A DNA stretch of 64,000 nt from CAWDBV01 sp963800705. Lineage in GTDB: Bacteria; Actinomycetota; Thermoleophilia; Solirubrobacterales; 70-9. Shown here one piece after another: positions 53,188 to 61,374 of this stretch. Both the position numbers and the translations under genes were made by a program. The number at the start of each line of letters is the position of its first letter. The stretch's first letter is position 1. The stretch spans positions 434,001-498,000 of the forward strand of contig CAWDBV010000002.1 in the NCBI GenBank assembly GCA_963800705.1. The letters run 5' to 3'. The notes beneath the pieces were generated by a model. It saw only the letters and a program-made list of their open reading frames with translations. It was not told the DNA's origin and searched no databases.

Positions 53188-54324
53188 GGCGCCAGCTTTT
53201 CGCGCTCTTCGCTCGAGGCGAACAGGTAGCGGTCGATCTGCAGCAGGCCCTCGAGGTCGTGGACGTCCTCGTCGAGGTAGGGGATGCGGATGACCCGCTT
53301 CTGCTTCAGCTCGCGGGCAAGGCGCTCGATGTTCGCCGCGTCGCGCGCGGCCAGCGCGCTGTAGTCGGCGAAGTTGTCGGCGACGCGGTCGGCGAGGTCT
53401 TCTTCTTCGAGCAGGTCTGAGAGCTCGTCGTCGGACGTCGCCGTCGGTGACCTCGTCGCTCTCGTAGTGGACCTTGTTGACGACCACGCCGCCGACCGGC
53501 AGCTTCGCCTCGACGAGCTTGCGGTGGAAGTAGACGGCCTCCTCGATCGGCTCGCCCTGTGGGCCGCAGACGATCAGGAAGCTGGTCGCGGGGTCGGCGA
53601 GCAGCTCGTTGACGCGCTTGGCGCGCTCCTGGAAGCCGTCGACCATGCCGCTGAAGGCCTGGAAGAACTCGCTCAGGTCGGCGAGCAGGTCGATCCCGAC
53701 GACCTGCTTCAGGACCGAGAACATCATCGCGGTGCCGCGGCCGGCGATCTTCGTCGCGAACCCGGTCGGCTTCATGAACACCTGCATCGAGCGGCCCTCG
53801 ATGAACTGCGTGAGCCGCTTCGGCGCGTCGAGGAAGTCGAGCGCGTTGCGCGAGGGAGGCGTGTCGAGGACGAGGACGTCGAAGCGGCCCGGTCGGCGTG
53901 GATCTCGAACAGCTTCTCCATCGCCATGAACTCCTGCGAGCCGGCGAGCGCGTTGGAGATCTGCTTGTAGATCCGGTTCTCGAGGATCCGGTCGCGGGTC
54001 TCCTCGTCGGGCGCGTGCTTTTGGACCAGCTCGTCGAAGGTCGCCTTGGCGTCGAGCATCATCGCCCAGAGCTCGCCCTGCATCTCGATCCCGGCGTCCT
54101 TGAACAGCGTCGGGGTCGACCTGGCTCGGCTCGTTGTCGAGCTCGTCGAGCCCGAGCGAGTCGGCGAGCCGCTTCGCCGGGTCGATGGTCAGCACCGCGA
54201 CCTTCTGGCCGCGCGCCGCGAGTCCGGCCGCGATCGCCGCCGAGGTCGTCGTTTTGCCGACGCCGCCGGACCCGGCGCAGATGCAGATGCCCTTGCCCTC
54301 GAGGATCTCGCCGACGCTCGCCAT
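53179..54324 (-). CDS. ArsA/Get3-like ATPase, second subunit (frameshifts)
   Basis: ATG 54324. P-loop ICICAGSGGVGKTTTSAAIAAGLAARG, switch-like LTIDPAKRLADSLG, FDVLVLDTPPSRNALDFLDAP (Walker B-like), FMKPTGFATKIAGRG, and TSFLIVCGPQGEPIEEAVYF. Single-base changes near 54115, 53890 and 53445 interrupt it; the frame after the last gives LADRVADNFADYSALAARDAANIERLAREL. No arsenic-binding Cys triad is seen. Such pairs resemble mycobacterial Rv3679/Rv3680. Role probably in envelope or tail-anchored cargo handling; inferred. Confidence 0.82.
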   Translation of the reverse strand: MASVGEILEGKGICICAGSGGVGKTTTSAAIAAGLAARGQKVAVLTIDPAKRLADSLGLDELDNEPSQVDPDAVQGRRDRDAGRALGDDARRQGDLRRAGPKARARRGDPRPDPREPDLQADLQRARRLAGVHGDGEAVRDPRRPGRFDVLVLDTPPSRNALDFLDAPKRLTQFIEGRSMQVFMKPTGFATKIAGRGTAMMFSVLKQVVGIDLLADLSEFFQAFSGMVDGFQERAKRVNELLADPATSFLIVCGPQGEPIEEAVYFHRKLVEAKLPVGGVVVNKVHYESDEVTDGDVRRRALRPARRRRPRRPRRRQLRRLQRAGRARRGEHRAPCPRAEAEAGHPHPLPRRGRPRPRGPAADRPLPVRLERRARKAGAGA

Positions 54325-55248
54325 CAGGCGGCCGCCTTGCGCGCCAGCTGCTCGAGGTCGCGCGACCTCGAGCTCGGGCTTGAAGATGAAGGGCAGGGTC
54401 TTGACCGGCGCGCTGACGCGGCGCTTGAGCCGCTGCAGCTGGTCGCGCTGCGAGCGGCCCGCCGGTGTTCGGAGAGCGCGGCGCGGATCGCGCGCGCGGC
54501 GCTGCCCTCGGCGTCGTCGAGCGCCTTCTCGAGCTCCTTCGCCTCGCCCTTCTTGAACCGCTCCGGGTAGAGGCCGTTCATGAACACGCGGTCGACGGAG
54601 ACGCCGACCTCGTTGCGTGAGCTGCTCCTCCAGCGACGCCGACTCGTTGACCGGCATCTCCTCGGGCAGCGAGACGATCGCGACGCCGGTCTTCTCGTGG
54701 TCGGTGATGAACGCGTCGAGCTCCTTCGCCTGCGAGTGGATCGGCCCGACCCGCGCGATCCCGGCGAAGGTGCGCGGCGTCTGCAGGAAGCCGACCCCGT
54801 GCCCGGTCGCCGGCGCGTCGACGATCACGATGTCGTACTTGCGCCCCTTCTTCACCTTGCGGTCGAGCTGGGCGAGCTCCCAGATCTTGCCGATCGTGAC
54901 CAGCTCCTTGAGCCCGGGCGTGGCGGCGGCGAGGTAGTTGAAGATCTTCGAGCGGAAGAGCAGGTCGCGCATCGCCTTCACCTTCAGCTGCAGGAGCACG
55001 TACTCGCGGATCGACTCATCGGGGTCGATCGAGATCGACCACAGGTTGGGCGCCATCTCGACCTCGTGAAAGCCGACCTCGGCGCGGTTGAAGATCCGCG
55101 AGGCCTTCTCCTGCGAGGCAACCTCGCAAACGATCGTGCGCTTGCCCTGGGCGGCCGCGGCGAGTCCGAGCGCGATCGAGACGGTCGATTTGCCGACCCC
55201 GCCCTTGCCCGTGACGACCACGAGCCGCTTGTCGAGTAGTTCGGTCAT
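54324..55248 (-). CDS. ArsA/Get3-like ATPase, first subunit (frameshifts)
   Basis: ATG 55248. LVVVTGKGGVGKSTVSIALGLAAAAQGKRTIVCEV carries the P-loop at residues about 14-21; IVIVDAPATGHGVGFLQTPRTF is the Walker B region and VSLPEEMPVNES the A-loop. Near 54615 and 54360 the frame changes, after which VFMNGLYPERFKKGEAKELEKALDD and LEQLARKAAA complete the C-terminus. It overlaps the second subunit by 1 nt (TGATG) and is divergent from parA by about 80 bp. Confidence 0.85.
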
Positions 55249-55330
55249 TTCACGCCCTTACCCAGGCGCGGCGGGATTCTCGCAACACGGGGAAGGAAAA
55301 GGGTCACGGCGCCCGAATTACCGCCTTTGT

Positions 55331-56248
55331 ATGGGTGCAAAAGCCACGAAATCCCCTGCAGGGCGCGCCAGCGCCGACGATCTCGTCACGCCCGCTCGCA
55401 AGCGCAAGGGCGCCGAGAAGAAGGCGAATGCTCCGCAGCAGAGCAAGGCGCAGCCGAAGCACGCCCCCGCGAAGTACAAGAAGAGCTCCCGCAAGGGCGC
55501 CCAGGTGATCGCGTTCGCGAACCAGAAGGGCGGCGTCGCGAAGACGACCACGACGCTCAACCTCGCGGTCGCCTTCGCCGAGTCCGGCCACCGCGTGCTC
55601 TGCATCGACATGGACCCGCAGGGCAACCTGACGATGAGCCAGGGCGTCGACCCCGACAAGGTCGAGAAGAGCATGTTCGACGTGCTCGTCCACCGCACGC
55701 CGCTCGCCGAGGTGATCCAGGAGCGCGAGATCGACGTCGCCGTCGCCTCGATCGACCTCGCCGGCGCCGAGATCGCGATGAGCGCCCAGATCGGTCGCGA
55801 GCGCGCCCTGCAGAAGGCGGTCAAGGAAGTTCGCTCCGACTACGACTTCATCTGCATCGACACGCCCCCGAGCCTCGGGCTGCTGACCATCAACGCGCTC
55901 ACCGCTTGCGACAAGGTGATCGTCCCGGTCCAGTGCGAGTACCTCTCGATGCGCGGCCTCGTGCAGCTGCAGAACACGCTCTCGATGATCCGCGAGAACC
56001 TCAACCCGAAGGTTGAGATCGAGGGCATCCTGCCGACGATGCTCGACTCGCGCACCGTCCACGCCAAGGAGGCGGTCGAGATCCTCGAGGAAAACTTCGG
56101 CGAGCTGGTCTTCAAGTCGCGGATCCGCAAGGCGGTCAAGTTCGCCGAGGCGCCGGTCCGCGGATCGTCGGTGATGAAGTACGAGCCCGATGGCCAGGCC
56201 GCGAGCTACTACCGCAGCCTCGCCGAGGAGGTGCTCGCCGATGTCTAA
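55331..56248 (+). CDS. parA: ParA/Soj-family ATPase
   Basis: 305 residues from ATG 55331; upstream codons in frame are noncoding. A basic, Ala/Lys-rich N-terminus of about 55 residues precedes the deviant Walker motif KGGVAKTTTT (Lys66, Lys71). LCIDMDPQGNLTMSQG, DFICIDTPPSLGLLTINAL and VPVQCEYLSMRGLVQL follow. The basic extension is longer than in chromosomal Soj and could aid DNA or membrane contact. No parB or parS-like site is adjacent; ftsZ overlaps its end by 8 nt, linking it to division-site placement. Confidence 0.9.
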   Translation: MGAKATKSPAGRASADDLVTPARKRKGAEKKANAPQQSKAQPKHAPAKYKKSSRKGAQVIAFANQKGGVAKTTTTLNLAVAFAESGHRVLCIDMDPQGNLTMSQGVDPDKVEKSMFDVLVHRTPLAEVIQEREIDVAVASIDLAGAEIAMSAQIGRERALQKAVKEVRSDYDFICIDTPPSLGLLTINALTACDKVIVPVQCEYLSMRGLVQLQNTLSMIRENLNPKVEIEGILPTMLDSRTVHAKEAVEILEENFGELVFKSRIRKAVKFAEAPVRGSSVMKYEPDGQAASYYRSLAEEVLADV

Positions 56249-57659
56249 GCGCGCCCGCGCCAGCATGCGAGAGGGGCCGCTGGCCGACCTCTTCCGGGCA
56301 ACCGAGGAGGGGCTCGAGGACGGCGACATCGAGATCCACGCGAACGGAAACGGTTCGATCGCGCTCGAGGAGCCGCCGGCGCCCGAGTTCGAGGTTGCCG
56401 AGCCCGAGACCGAGACCGTCGAGCCCGACCCGGAGCCCGAGCCCGAGACCGTCGAGCCCGACCCCGAGCCCGAGCCCCAGGCCCTGAAGACCGACGAGCA
56501 CGAGGTCGTGGCCCCCGAGCCGCGCGAGCGCCTCAAGAACTTGATCGTCGACCCGGCCCAGCGCCCCCGCTACGGCCGCACCGAGCCCGATCCGAAGAAG
56601 GAGATCGCCGCGCCGCACAGCCACAACGCCGTGCTCAAGGTCGTCGGCGTCGGCGGCGCCGGTGTCAACGCCGTAAACCGGATGGTCGACGCGCAGATCC
56701 CCGGGGTCGACTTCCTCGCCCTCAACACCGACGTGCAGTCGCTCAACACTTCGAAGGCCGACGCGACGATCCAGATCGGCGACGAATTGACCCGCGGTCT
56801 GGGTGCGGGCGCGGATCCCAGGGTCGGATACCGCTCCGCCTTCGACGAGCAGGATCGGATCAAGGACGCGCTCAAGGGCTCCGACATGGTCTTCGTCACC
56901 GCCGGCGCCGGTGGAGGCACCGGAACCGGCGCCGCGCCGGTCGTCGCCAGGCTCGCCCACGATGTCGGCGCGCTCACCGTCGGGATCGTCACCAAGCCGT
57001 TCACGTTCGAGGGCTCGCGCCGCGGTGCCCAGGCCGAGGAGGGCGTCGCCGCGCTGGGCGCCGAGGTCGACACGCTGATCGTCGTCCCGAACGAGAAGCT
57101 GCTCACGATCCTCGAGCGCAACACCTCGATGGTCGATGCCTTCCAGGTCGCCGACGACGTCCTTCGCCAGGCCGTCCAGGGGATCTCGGACCTGGTCATG
57201 CTGCCCGGCCTGATCAACCTCGACTTCGCCGACATCCGCACGACGATGCTCGAAGCCGGCGATGCGATCCTCGGCATCGGCATGGGGACGGGCGACGCCC
57301 GCGCGGTTCACGCCGCCGAGAAGGCGGTCCGCTCGCCGCTCCTCGACACCTCCGTGGTCGGCGCGCGCTCGCTGCTGCTCTCGATCACCGGCGGGCCGGA
57401 CATGTCCCTGATCGAGACCGCCGATGCGGCGAAGATCGTCGCCGAGGCGGCCCACCCCGAGGCAAACATCATCTTTGGAGCGAACGTCGACGAGGATCTC
57501 GCCGAACAGATCTGGGTGACGGTGATCGCGACCCGGTTCGACTCGGCCTACGCGCGCCGCCACCAGCGCGGCGGGCAGTCGAAGCGCCTCGTGGAGCCGC
57601 GCAGCCTGCGCACCGAGGTTCACGACGCCGACGTGCCCGAGTACATCCCCGGGCACTGA
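56241..57659 (+). CDS. ftsZ: FtsZ with long acidic N-terminal extension
   Basis: 472 residues from ATG 56241, inside the end of parA. Residues 1-125 are an extension: SKRARASMREGPLADLFRATEEG, then an acidic part with a doubled 11-residue unit ETVEPDPEPEP. The GTPase starts at LKVVGVGGAGVNAVNRMVDA, with tubulin signature GGGTGTG near residue 224 and SMVDAFQVADDVLRQAVQGISDLV. The C-terminal tail DADVPEYIPGH resembles the FtsZ peptide that binds FtsA/SepF. It sits next to parA, not in a division-wall cluster. Confidence 0.92.
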   Translation: MSKRARASMREGPLADLFRATEEGLEDGDIEIHANGNGSIALEEPPAPEFEVAEPETETVEPDPEPEPETVEPDPEPEPQALKTDEHEVVAPEPRERLKNLIVDPAQRPRYGRTEPDPKKEIAAPHSHNAVLKVVGVGGAGVNAVNRMVDAQIPGVDFLALNTDVQSLNTSKADATIQIGDELTRGLGAGADPRVGYRSAFDEQDRIKDALKGSDMVFVTAGAGGGTGTGAAPVVARLAHDVGALTVGIVTKPFTFEGSRRGAQAEEGVAALGAEVDTLIVVPNEKLLTILERNTSMVDAFQVADDVLRQAVQGISDLVMLPGLINLDFADIRTTMLEAGDAILGIGMGTGDARAVHAAEKAVRSPLLDTSVVGARSLLLSITGGPDMSLIETADAAKIVAEAAHPEANIIFGANVDEDLAEQIWVTVIATRFDSAYARRHQRGGQSKRLVEPRSLRTEVHDADVPEYIPGH

Positions 57660-57749
57660 GCCCTCTCTGAGCAGCGAGATCAATCCCGGGAGCAGCACGA
57701 CGCCCCGGCCGTGCTCGTCTTAGTATTCGACCCCGGCAAGGGAACGTCT

Positions 57750-58271
57750 TTGAATCGAAGCTACAAACTCGCAGCAGTTGCAGCGCTCGCGGCCCTCGGG
57801 CTCGGCGCCCCGATCGTCGATTCCGCTGCCGCCGGGCCAACCGCCGCGGCGGCGAAGAAGTGCGGCAAGAAGCGCGGCGGCAAGAAGTCCGCGGCTTCGA
57901 AGGCCAAGCGCGGCAAGGGCAAGCGCTCCTGCGGGCGCCCGGGCAGCGGGTCGCCGGCGGCCGCGCAGTCGGTGCAGCCACCCCGCGCCACTCCGATCGT
58001 GCGCGCGAGCGTGAGCTGGAACTCGACCGCGCAGGTCGACCTCTTCGTCTGGGACGAAGCCGGGAACGTCGCCACCGCGTTGGGCAACGGGATCCCCGAC
58101 TCGTACTTCTCGCCACCCTGGCCGACCGGTCCCGGGGCTGAGTACTTCGTCGACCTCCGCTCCCCGAGCACGCGCGCGTTCAGCTTCGGCTTCTGCACCC
58201 GCAGCGCGCCGCTGGGGACGATCGAGCACCGCTTTTACGTTCGATGCGGCGGGAACGGGCACGCTGAGTAG
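57750..58271 (+). CDS. Secreted VDLxxW-type protein with Lys/Arg/Cys N-terminal cassette (frameshifted)
   Basis: TTG 57750 follows AAGGGA by 6 nt. The signal peptide (KLAAVAALAALGLGAPIVDSAAA) is followed by a Lys/Arg-rich segment with Cys at both ends (residues about 34-60), then a domain with ASVSWNSTAQVDLFVWDEAGNVA. One extra T in the TTTT at 58233-58236 ends the frame at 58271; without it the protein continues FTFDAAGTGTLSSKEFPFGTAVDAALFPGAYTPPDGWC, matching the ends of the proteins at 59948 and 60733. The true stop is unclear because it would overlap the next gene. Confidence 0.65.
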   Translation: MNRSYKLAAVAALAALGLGAPIVDSAAAGPTAAAAKKCGKKRGGKKSAASKAKRGKGKRSCGRPGSGSPAAAQSVQPPRATPIVRASVSWNSTAQVDLFVWDEAGNVATALGNGIPDSYFSPPWPTGPGAEYFVDLRSPSTRAFSFGFCTRSAPLGTIEHRFYVRCGGNGHAE

Positions 58272-58343
58272 CAAGGAGTTCCCGTTCGGCACCGCGGTCG
58301 ACGCCGCGCTCTTCCCAGGCGCGTATACGCCGCCAGACGGCTG

Positions 58344-59852
58344 GTGCGCATCAGAGGAGTCGTCGCCGCCGGGCACCCGGAGACCGCCGAGGCGGGGGCA
58401 TGGGTGCTGGGCGAGGGCGGCAACGCGGTTGACGCCGCGGTCGCCGCTGTGCTCGCCTCATTCGCGGTCGAGAGCCCGCTGACCGGCTTCGGCGCCGGCG
58501 GCTTCATGCTCGTCCACAAGCCGCCGAGCGACAACGTGCTGTTCGACTTCTTCGTCGCGGCGCCGGGCGCCGACGGAATAGAGCGCGGCGCCGAGCTTCT
58601 ACCGGTCCCGGTCTACTTCGACGAGACCCCGCAGACGTTCAACGTCGGCGCCGCCTCATGCGGTGTTCCCGGAACCGCGGCCGGGCTCGCGCTGGCGCTC
58701 GAGCGGTTCGGCTCGGCGCCGCTCTCCGAGCTCACCGGCCCGGCGGTCCGGCTCGCCCGCGACGGCGCTCCGGTCAACGCCGAGCAGGCCTACATCTTCA
58801 CGATCCTCGATCCGATCTACACCGAGTTCGAGGAAACGCGCGAGCTCTACGCGCCGCACGGGCGGATGCTCCGCGAGGGCGAGGTCTTTCGGTTCCCGGA
58901 CCTCGCCGAAGCGCTCGAGCGCTATGCGGCCGAGGGCCCGGAGCCGTTCTACAGCGGTCAGATCGCCGAGGCGGTCTCGGAGTTCGTGGTCGCGCGCGGC
59001 GGCACCCTCGGCCCGGGCGACCTTTCCTCCTACGAGGCGATCGAGCGCGCACCGGTGAGCGCCGCGTTCAGAGGCACCGAGGTGCTGACCAACCCGCCTC
59101 CGTCTTCGGGCGGGACGCTGATCGCCTTCTGCCTCGGGATCCTCGAGCGGCTCGGCGAGCAGAGCGACGTCGAGAAGATCGTGGCGGCGATGGGCGCGGC
59201 CAACCGCAGCCGCGGGGAAGAGTTCTCGCTCGGCCTCTACGAGGAGGACTTCGCCGAGATGTTCCTCGACGCGGAGCGCCTCGATCTCGAGGCGGGCGAC
59301 GCGCTGGGATCGACCACCCATCTTTCGGTGCTCGACGCCGACGGGATGTGCGCGTCGGTGACCTGCTCTAACGGGACCGGTTCGGGGATGCTCGTGCCCG
59401 GGACCGGGGTGCACGTCAACAACATGCTCGGCGAGGAGGACCTGAACCCGCTCGGCTTCCACCGCATCCCGGCCGGCAGGCGAGTGCCATCGATGATGGC
59501 CCCGACCGTGGTGCTCCGGGGGGGCGATATCGAGCTCGGGCTGGGCAGCGCCGGATCGAACCGGATCCGCTCGGCGATCCTGCAGACCATCATCCGCTCG
59601 ATCGAACAGGGAATGGGCCCCGACGAAGCCGTACGGGCGCCGCGCATCCACTTCGAGGCCGACACGGTGCAGGCCGAGCCCGGAATCGACGAGGCGGCCC
59701 TGTCGCGGCTCGAGGCAAGCGGGATCCCGGTGGCGCGCTGGCAGCGCCAGAACCTCTACTTCGGCGGCGTCCAGGCTGTCGCGCGCGACTCCCGGGGTGG
59801 GCTCAGCGGCGGCGGCGATCCCCGCCGCGGCGGCGCCGTTGTCGTCGTTTGA
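58344..59852 (+). CDS. ggt: Gamma-glutamyltransferase
   Basis: 502 residues from GTG 58344. VVAAGHPETAEAGAWVLGEGGNAVDAAVAAVLASFAVESPLTG is the family opening. The autoprocessing and nucleophile site is GSTTHLSVLDADG with Thr324; GSGMLVPGTGVHVNNML and GSAGSNRIRSAILQTI form the substrate pocket. No signal peptide is seen, so a cytosolic role is likely, unlike E. coli Ggt. It cleaves gamma-glutamyl bonds and could process products of ligases like the GCS2 enzyme at the window start; that link is only inference. Confidence 0.92.
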   Translation: MRIRGVVAAGHPETAEAGAWVLGEGGNAVDAAVAAVLASFAVESPLTGFGAGGFMLVHKPPSDNVLFDFFVAAPGADGIERGAELLPVPVYFDETPQTFNVGAASCGVPGTAAGLALALERFGSAPLSELTGPAVRLARDGAPVNAEQAYIFTILDPIYTEFEETRELYAPHGRMLREGEVFRFPDLAEALERYAAEGPEPFYSGQIAEAVSEFVVARGGTLGPGDLSSYEAIERAPVSAAFRGTEVLTNPPPSSGGTLIAFCLGILERLGEQSDVEKIVAAMGAANRSRGEEFSLGLYEEDFAEMFLDAERLDLEAGDALGSTTHLSVLDADGMCASVTCSNGTGSGMLVPGTGVHVNNMLGEEDLNPLGFHRIPAGRRVPSMMAPTVVLRGGDIELGLGSAGSNRIRSAILQTIIRSIEQGMGPDEAVRAPRIHFEADTVQAEPGIDEAALSRLEASGIPVARWQRQNLYFGGVQAVARDSRGGLSGGGDPRRGGAVVVV

Positions 59853-59947
59853 GCGCACCAACCGCGGTCCCGGGCGTTATGCTCGCTAATTGATTTTAGG
59901 TGGGGTCGCGTCCTGGGCCCCGCAATTCAACGGACAGGAGGATTGAG

Positions 59948-60637
59948 ATGGGCAAGGGAACTACGCGCGTGCCCCTGAAGGCACGCCTGGTGCTGGCAGG
60001 CACAGTGTGCCTGGCCGCATCCCTGGTTGTGGGCGGCGTCGACTTCGCCGCCGCGGGAGACAGCGGTACGACGGCCACCGCGGCGAAGAAGAAGCGCTGC
60101 AAGGCCGGCTTCAAGCGTCGCGGCCGGCGCTGCATCAAGAAGGTCGTGCCGCTGCCGCTGGCCGTGTCGAAGGTCCGCGGGACGCTGACCTGGAACAACC
60201 CCAGCGTTGACCTGGACCTGCACTTCTGGGCCCCCTCCGGGGTGCACACCGGCTACTCGGCTGCCCGGCCCGGGCCCGGTCAGACTCCGCCGTTCGAGAG
60301 CCTGGTTCCGAACGTGGTCCACGGCGGGGATGCGACGTTCCCTGCCGGGGGCAGCGCGGTGACCGCGACGACCGAGTTCGCCACCGACCTGCTGTTCATC
60401 GACTCGCCGCTCGGGAAGGCGACGAATCAGAAGCTCACGTGGGGGGTCTGTCTGCCGACCACTTTCTACGAGGACGGATCGGTCTTCCCCGCGTCGGCGA
60501 CGACAGCCACGCTCACATATGTGCGCACTGACGCGACCGTCGGCACCACGACATTCACGTTGGCGGCAAATGGCCAGGGCCACACGGCTCCTCGGGAGAC
60601 CGGGGCGTTTGCTCCCTCCGGCAATTGGTGCCTCTAG
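59948..60637 (+). CDS. Secreted VDLDLH-domain protein with Lys/Cys cassette
   Basis: 229 residues. ATG 59948 has AGGAGG 6 nt upstream. A signal peptide (LAGTVCLAASLVVGGVDFAAA) is followed by KKKRCKAGFKRRGRRCIKK, the cassette at the mature N-terminus, then a domain with GTLTWNNPSVDLDLHFWAPSG, LLFIDSPLGKATNQKLTWGVC and an end GAFAPSGNWC. The VDLDLH strand resembles YfaP/DUF2135-type beta-sandwiches. Paralog of the gene at 60733. Followed by a strong terminator. Confidence 0.78.
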   Translation: MGKGTTRVPLKARLVLAGTVCLAASLVVGGVDFAAAGDSGTTATAAKKKRCKAGFKRRGRRCIKKVVPLPLAVSKVRGTLTWNNPSVDLDLHFWAPSGVHTGYSAARPGPGQTPPFESLVPNVVHGGDATFPAGGSAVTATTEFATDLLFIDSPLGKATNQKLTWGVCLPTTFYEDGSVFPASATTATLTYVRTDATVGTTTFTLAANGQGHTAPRETGAFAPSGNWCL

Positions 60638-60664
60638 CGCGCCACTCCTGATCCATTGAGCGTT

Positions 60665-60696
60665 GAAGCGCGCCCGGCGACCGCCGGGCGCGCTTC
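60665..60696 (+). terminator. Long GC hairpin terminator
   Basis: GAAGCGCGCCCGGCG and its exact complement CGCCGGGCGCGCTTC are separated by AC (15 bp each side), followed by GTCGTTTCT. It lies 28 nt after the preceding stop. Confidence 0.75.
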
Positions 60697-60732
60697 GTCG
60701 TTTCTGATCGGCCCGGGGCTAGAATCACCGCG

Positions 60733-61374
60733 ATGAAGGCACGGGCTCTGGTCGCGGGGATGCTGTTGATGACGGGGATCCTCGCCATCGGTTGCACCGC
60801 GGGAATCGAGACCGCCGCGGCTTCGGGCGAAACAGCCGCGACAGCGAAGAAGCGCTGCAAGAAGGGCAGCAAGCGGGTCGGCCGCAAGTGCAAGAAGAAG
60901 CCGCCGCAGCCGATCCTCCTGCCGGCGCCGGTGCTGAAGACGCGCGCCTCGCTGGTCTGGAACAACCCGATCGACGTCGACCTGCACGTCTGGGACACGA
61001 ACGGCCTCCATTCGGGCTACGGCACGGCGACCGACGCCAACGGCAACCCGATCTTCGACAACCAGATAACGAACGCGCTCCGCAACGGCGACGCCAAGGC
61101 CGGCCCCGGGCCCGAGACGTTCACCGACGCGAGCTTCATCGACTCGCCGCAGGCGCTGACCAACCGCCAGTTCACGATCGGCGTCTGCCCGCCGACCTCC
61201 TACGACGAGCTCATGAAGCCGATCCCGATTCCCTCCACGCTGGCGACGATCGAGTTCGTGCGCGCCGACGCATCGGTTGGAACGGTGCAGCAGCTGCTCG
61301 AGCAACCCGGACAGGGCATCGTCGTCCACCGCCCGAGCGGCGGCTTCGGCCCTTCGGGCAACTGGTGTCGCTAG
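60733..61374 (+). CDS. Secreted VDLDLH-domain protein with Lys/Cys cassette (paralog)
   Basis: 213 residues. ATG 60733 is 7 nt after TAGAAT. The signal region MLLMTGILAIGCTAG could be a lipobox (Cys near residue 22), then AKKRCKKGSKRVGRKCKKK. SLVWNNPIDVDLHVWDTNGLHSGYG is the core strand, SFIDSPQALTNRQFTIGVCPPT and GGFGPSGNWC the end. About the same size and order as the 59948 protein. It may be a lipoprotein rather than a cleaved secreted protein. Confidence 0.75.
   Translation: MKARALVAGMLLMTGILAIGCTAGIETAAASGETAATAKKRCKKGSKRVGRKCKKKPPQPILLPAPVLKTRASLVWNNPIDVDLHVWDTNGLHSGYGTATDANGNPIFDNQITNALRNGDAKAGPGPETFTDASFIDSPQALTNRQFTIGVCPPTSYDELMKPIPIPSTLATIEFVRADASVGTVQQLLEQPGQGIVVHRPSGGFGPSGNWCR

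Noticed and set aside
54350..54373. A 24-bp perfect palindrome within the ArsA gene
   Set aside because: It coincides with a likely base error and with alternating GAG/CTC codons in the coding sequence; no regulatory context.
60774..60800. Treating the 60733 protein as a certain lipoprotein
   Set aside because: IGCTAG resembles a lipobox only loosely, and its paralogs have ordinary cleaved signals. Noted as a possibility instead.
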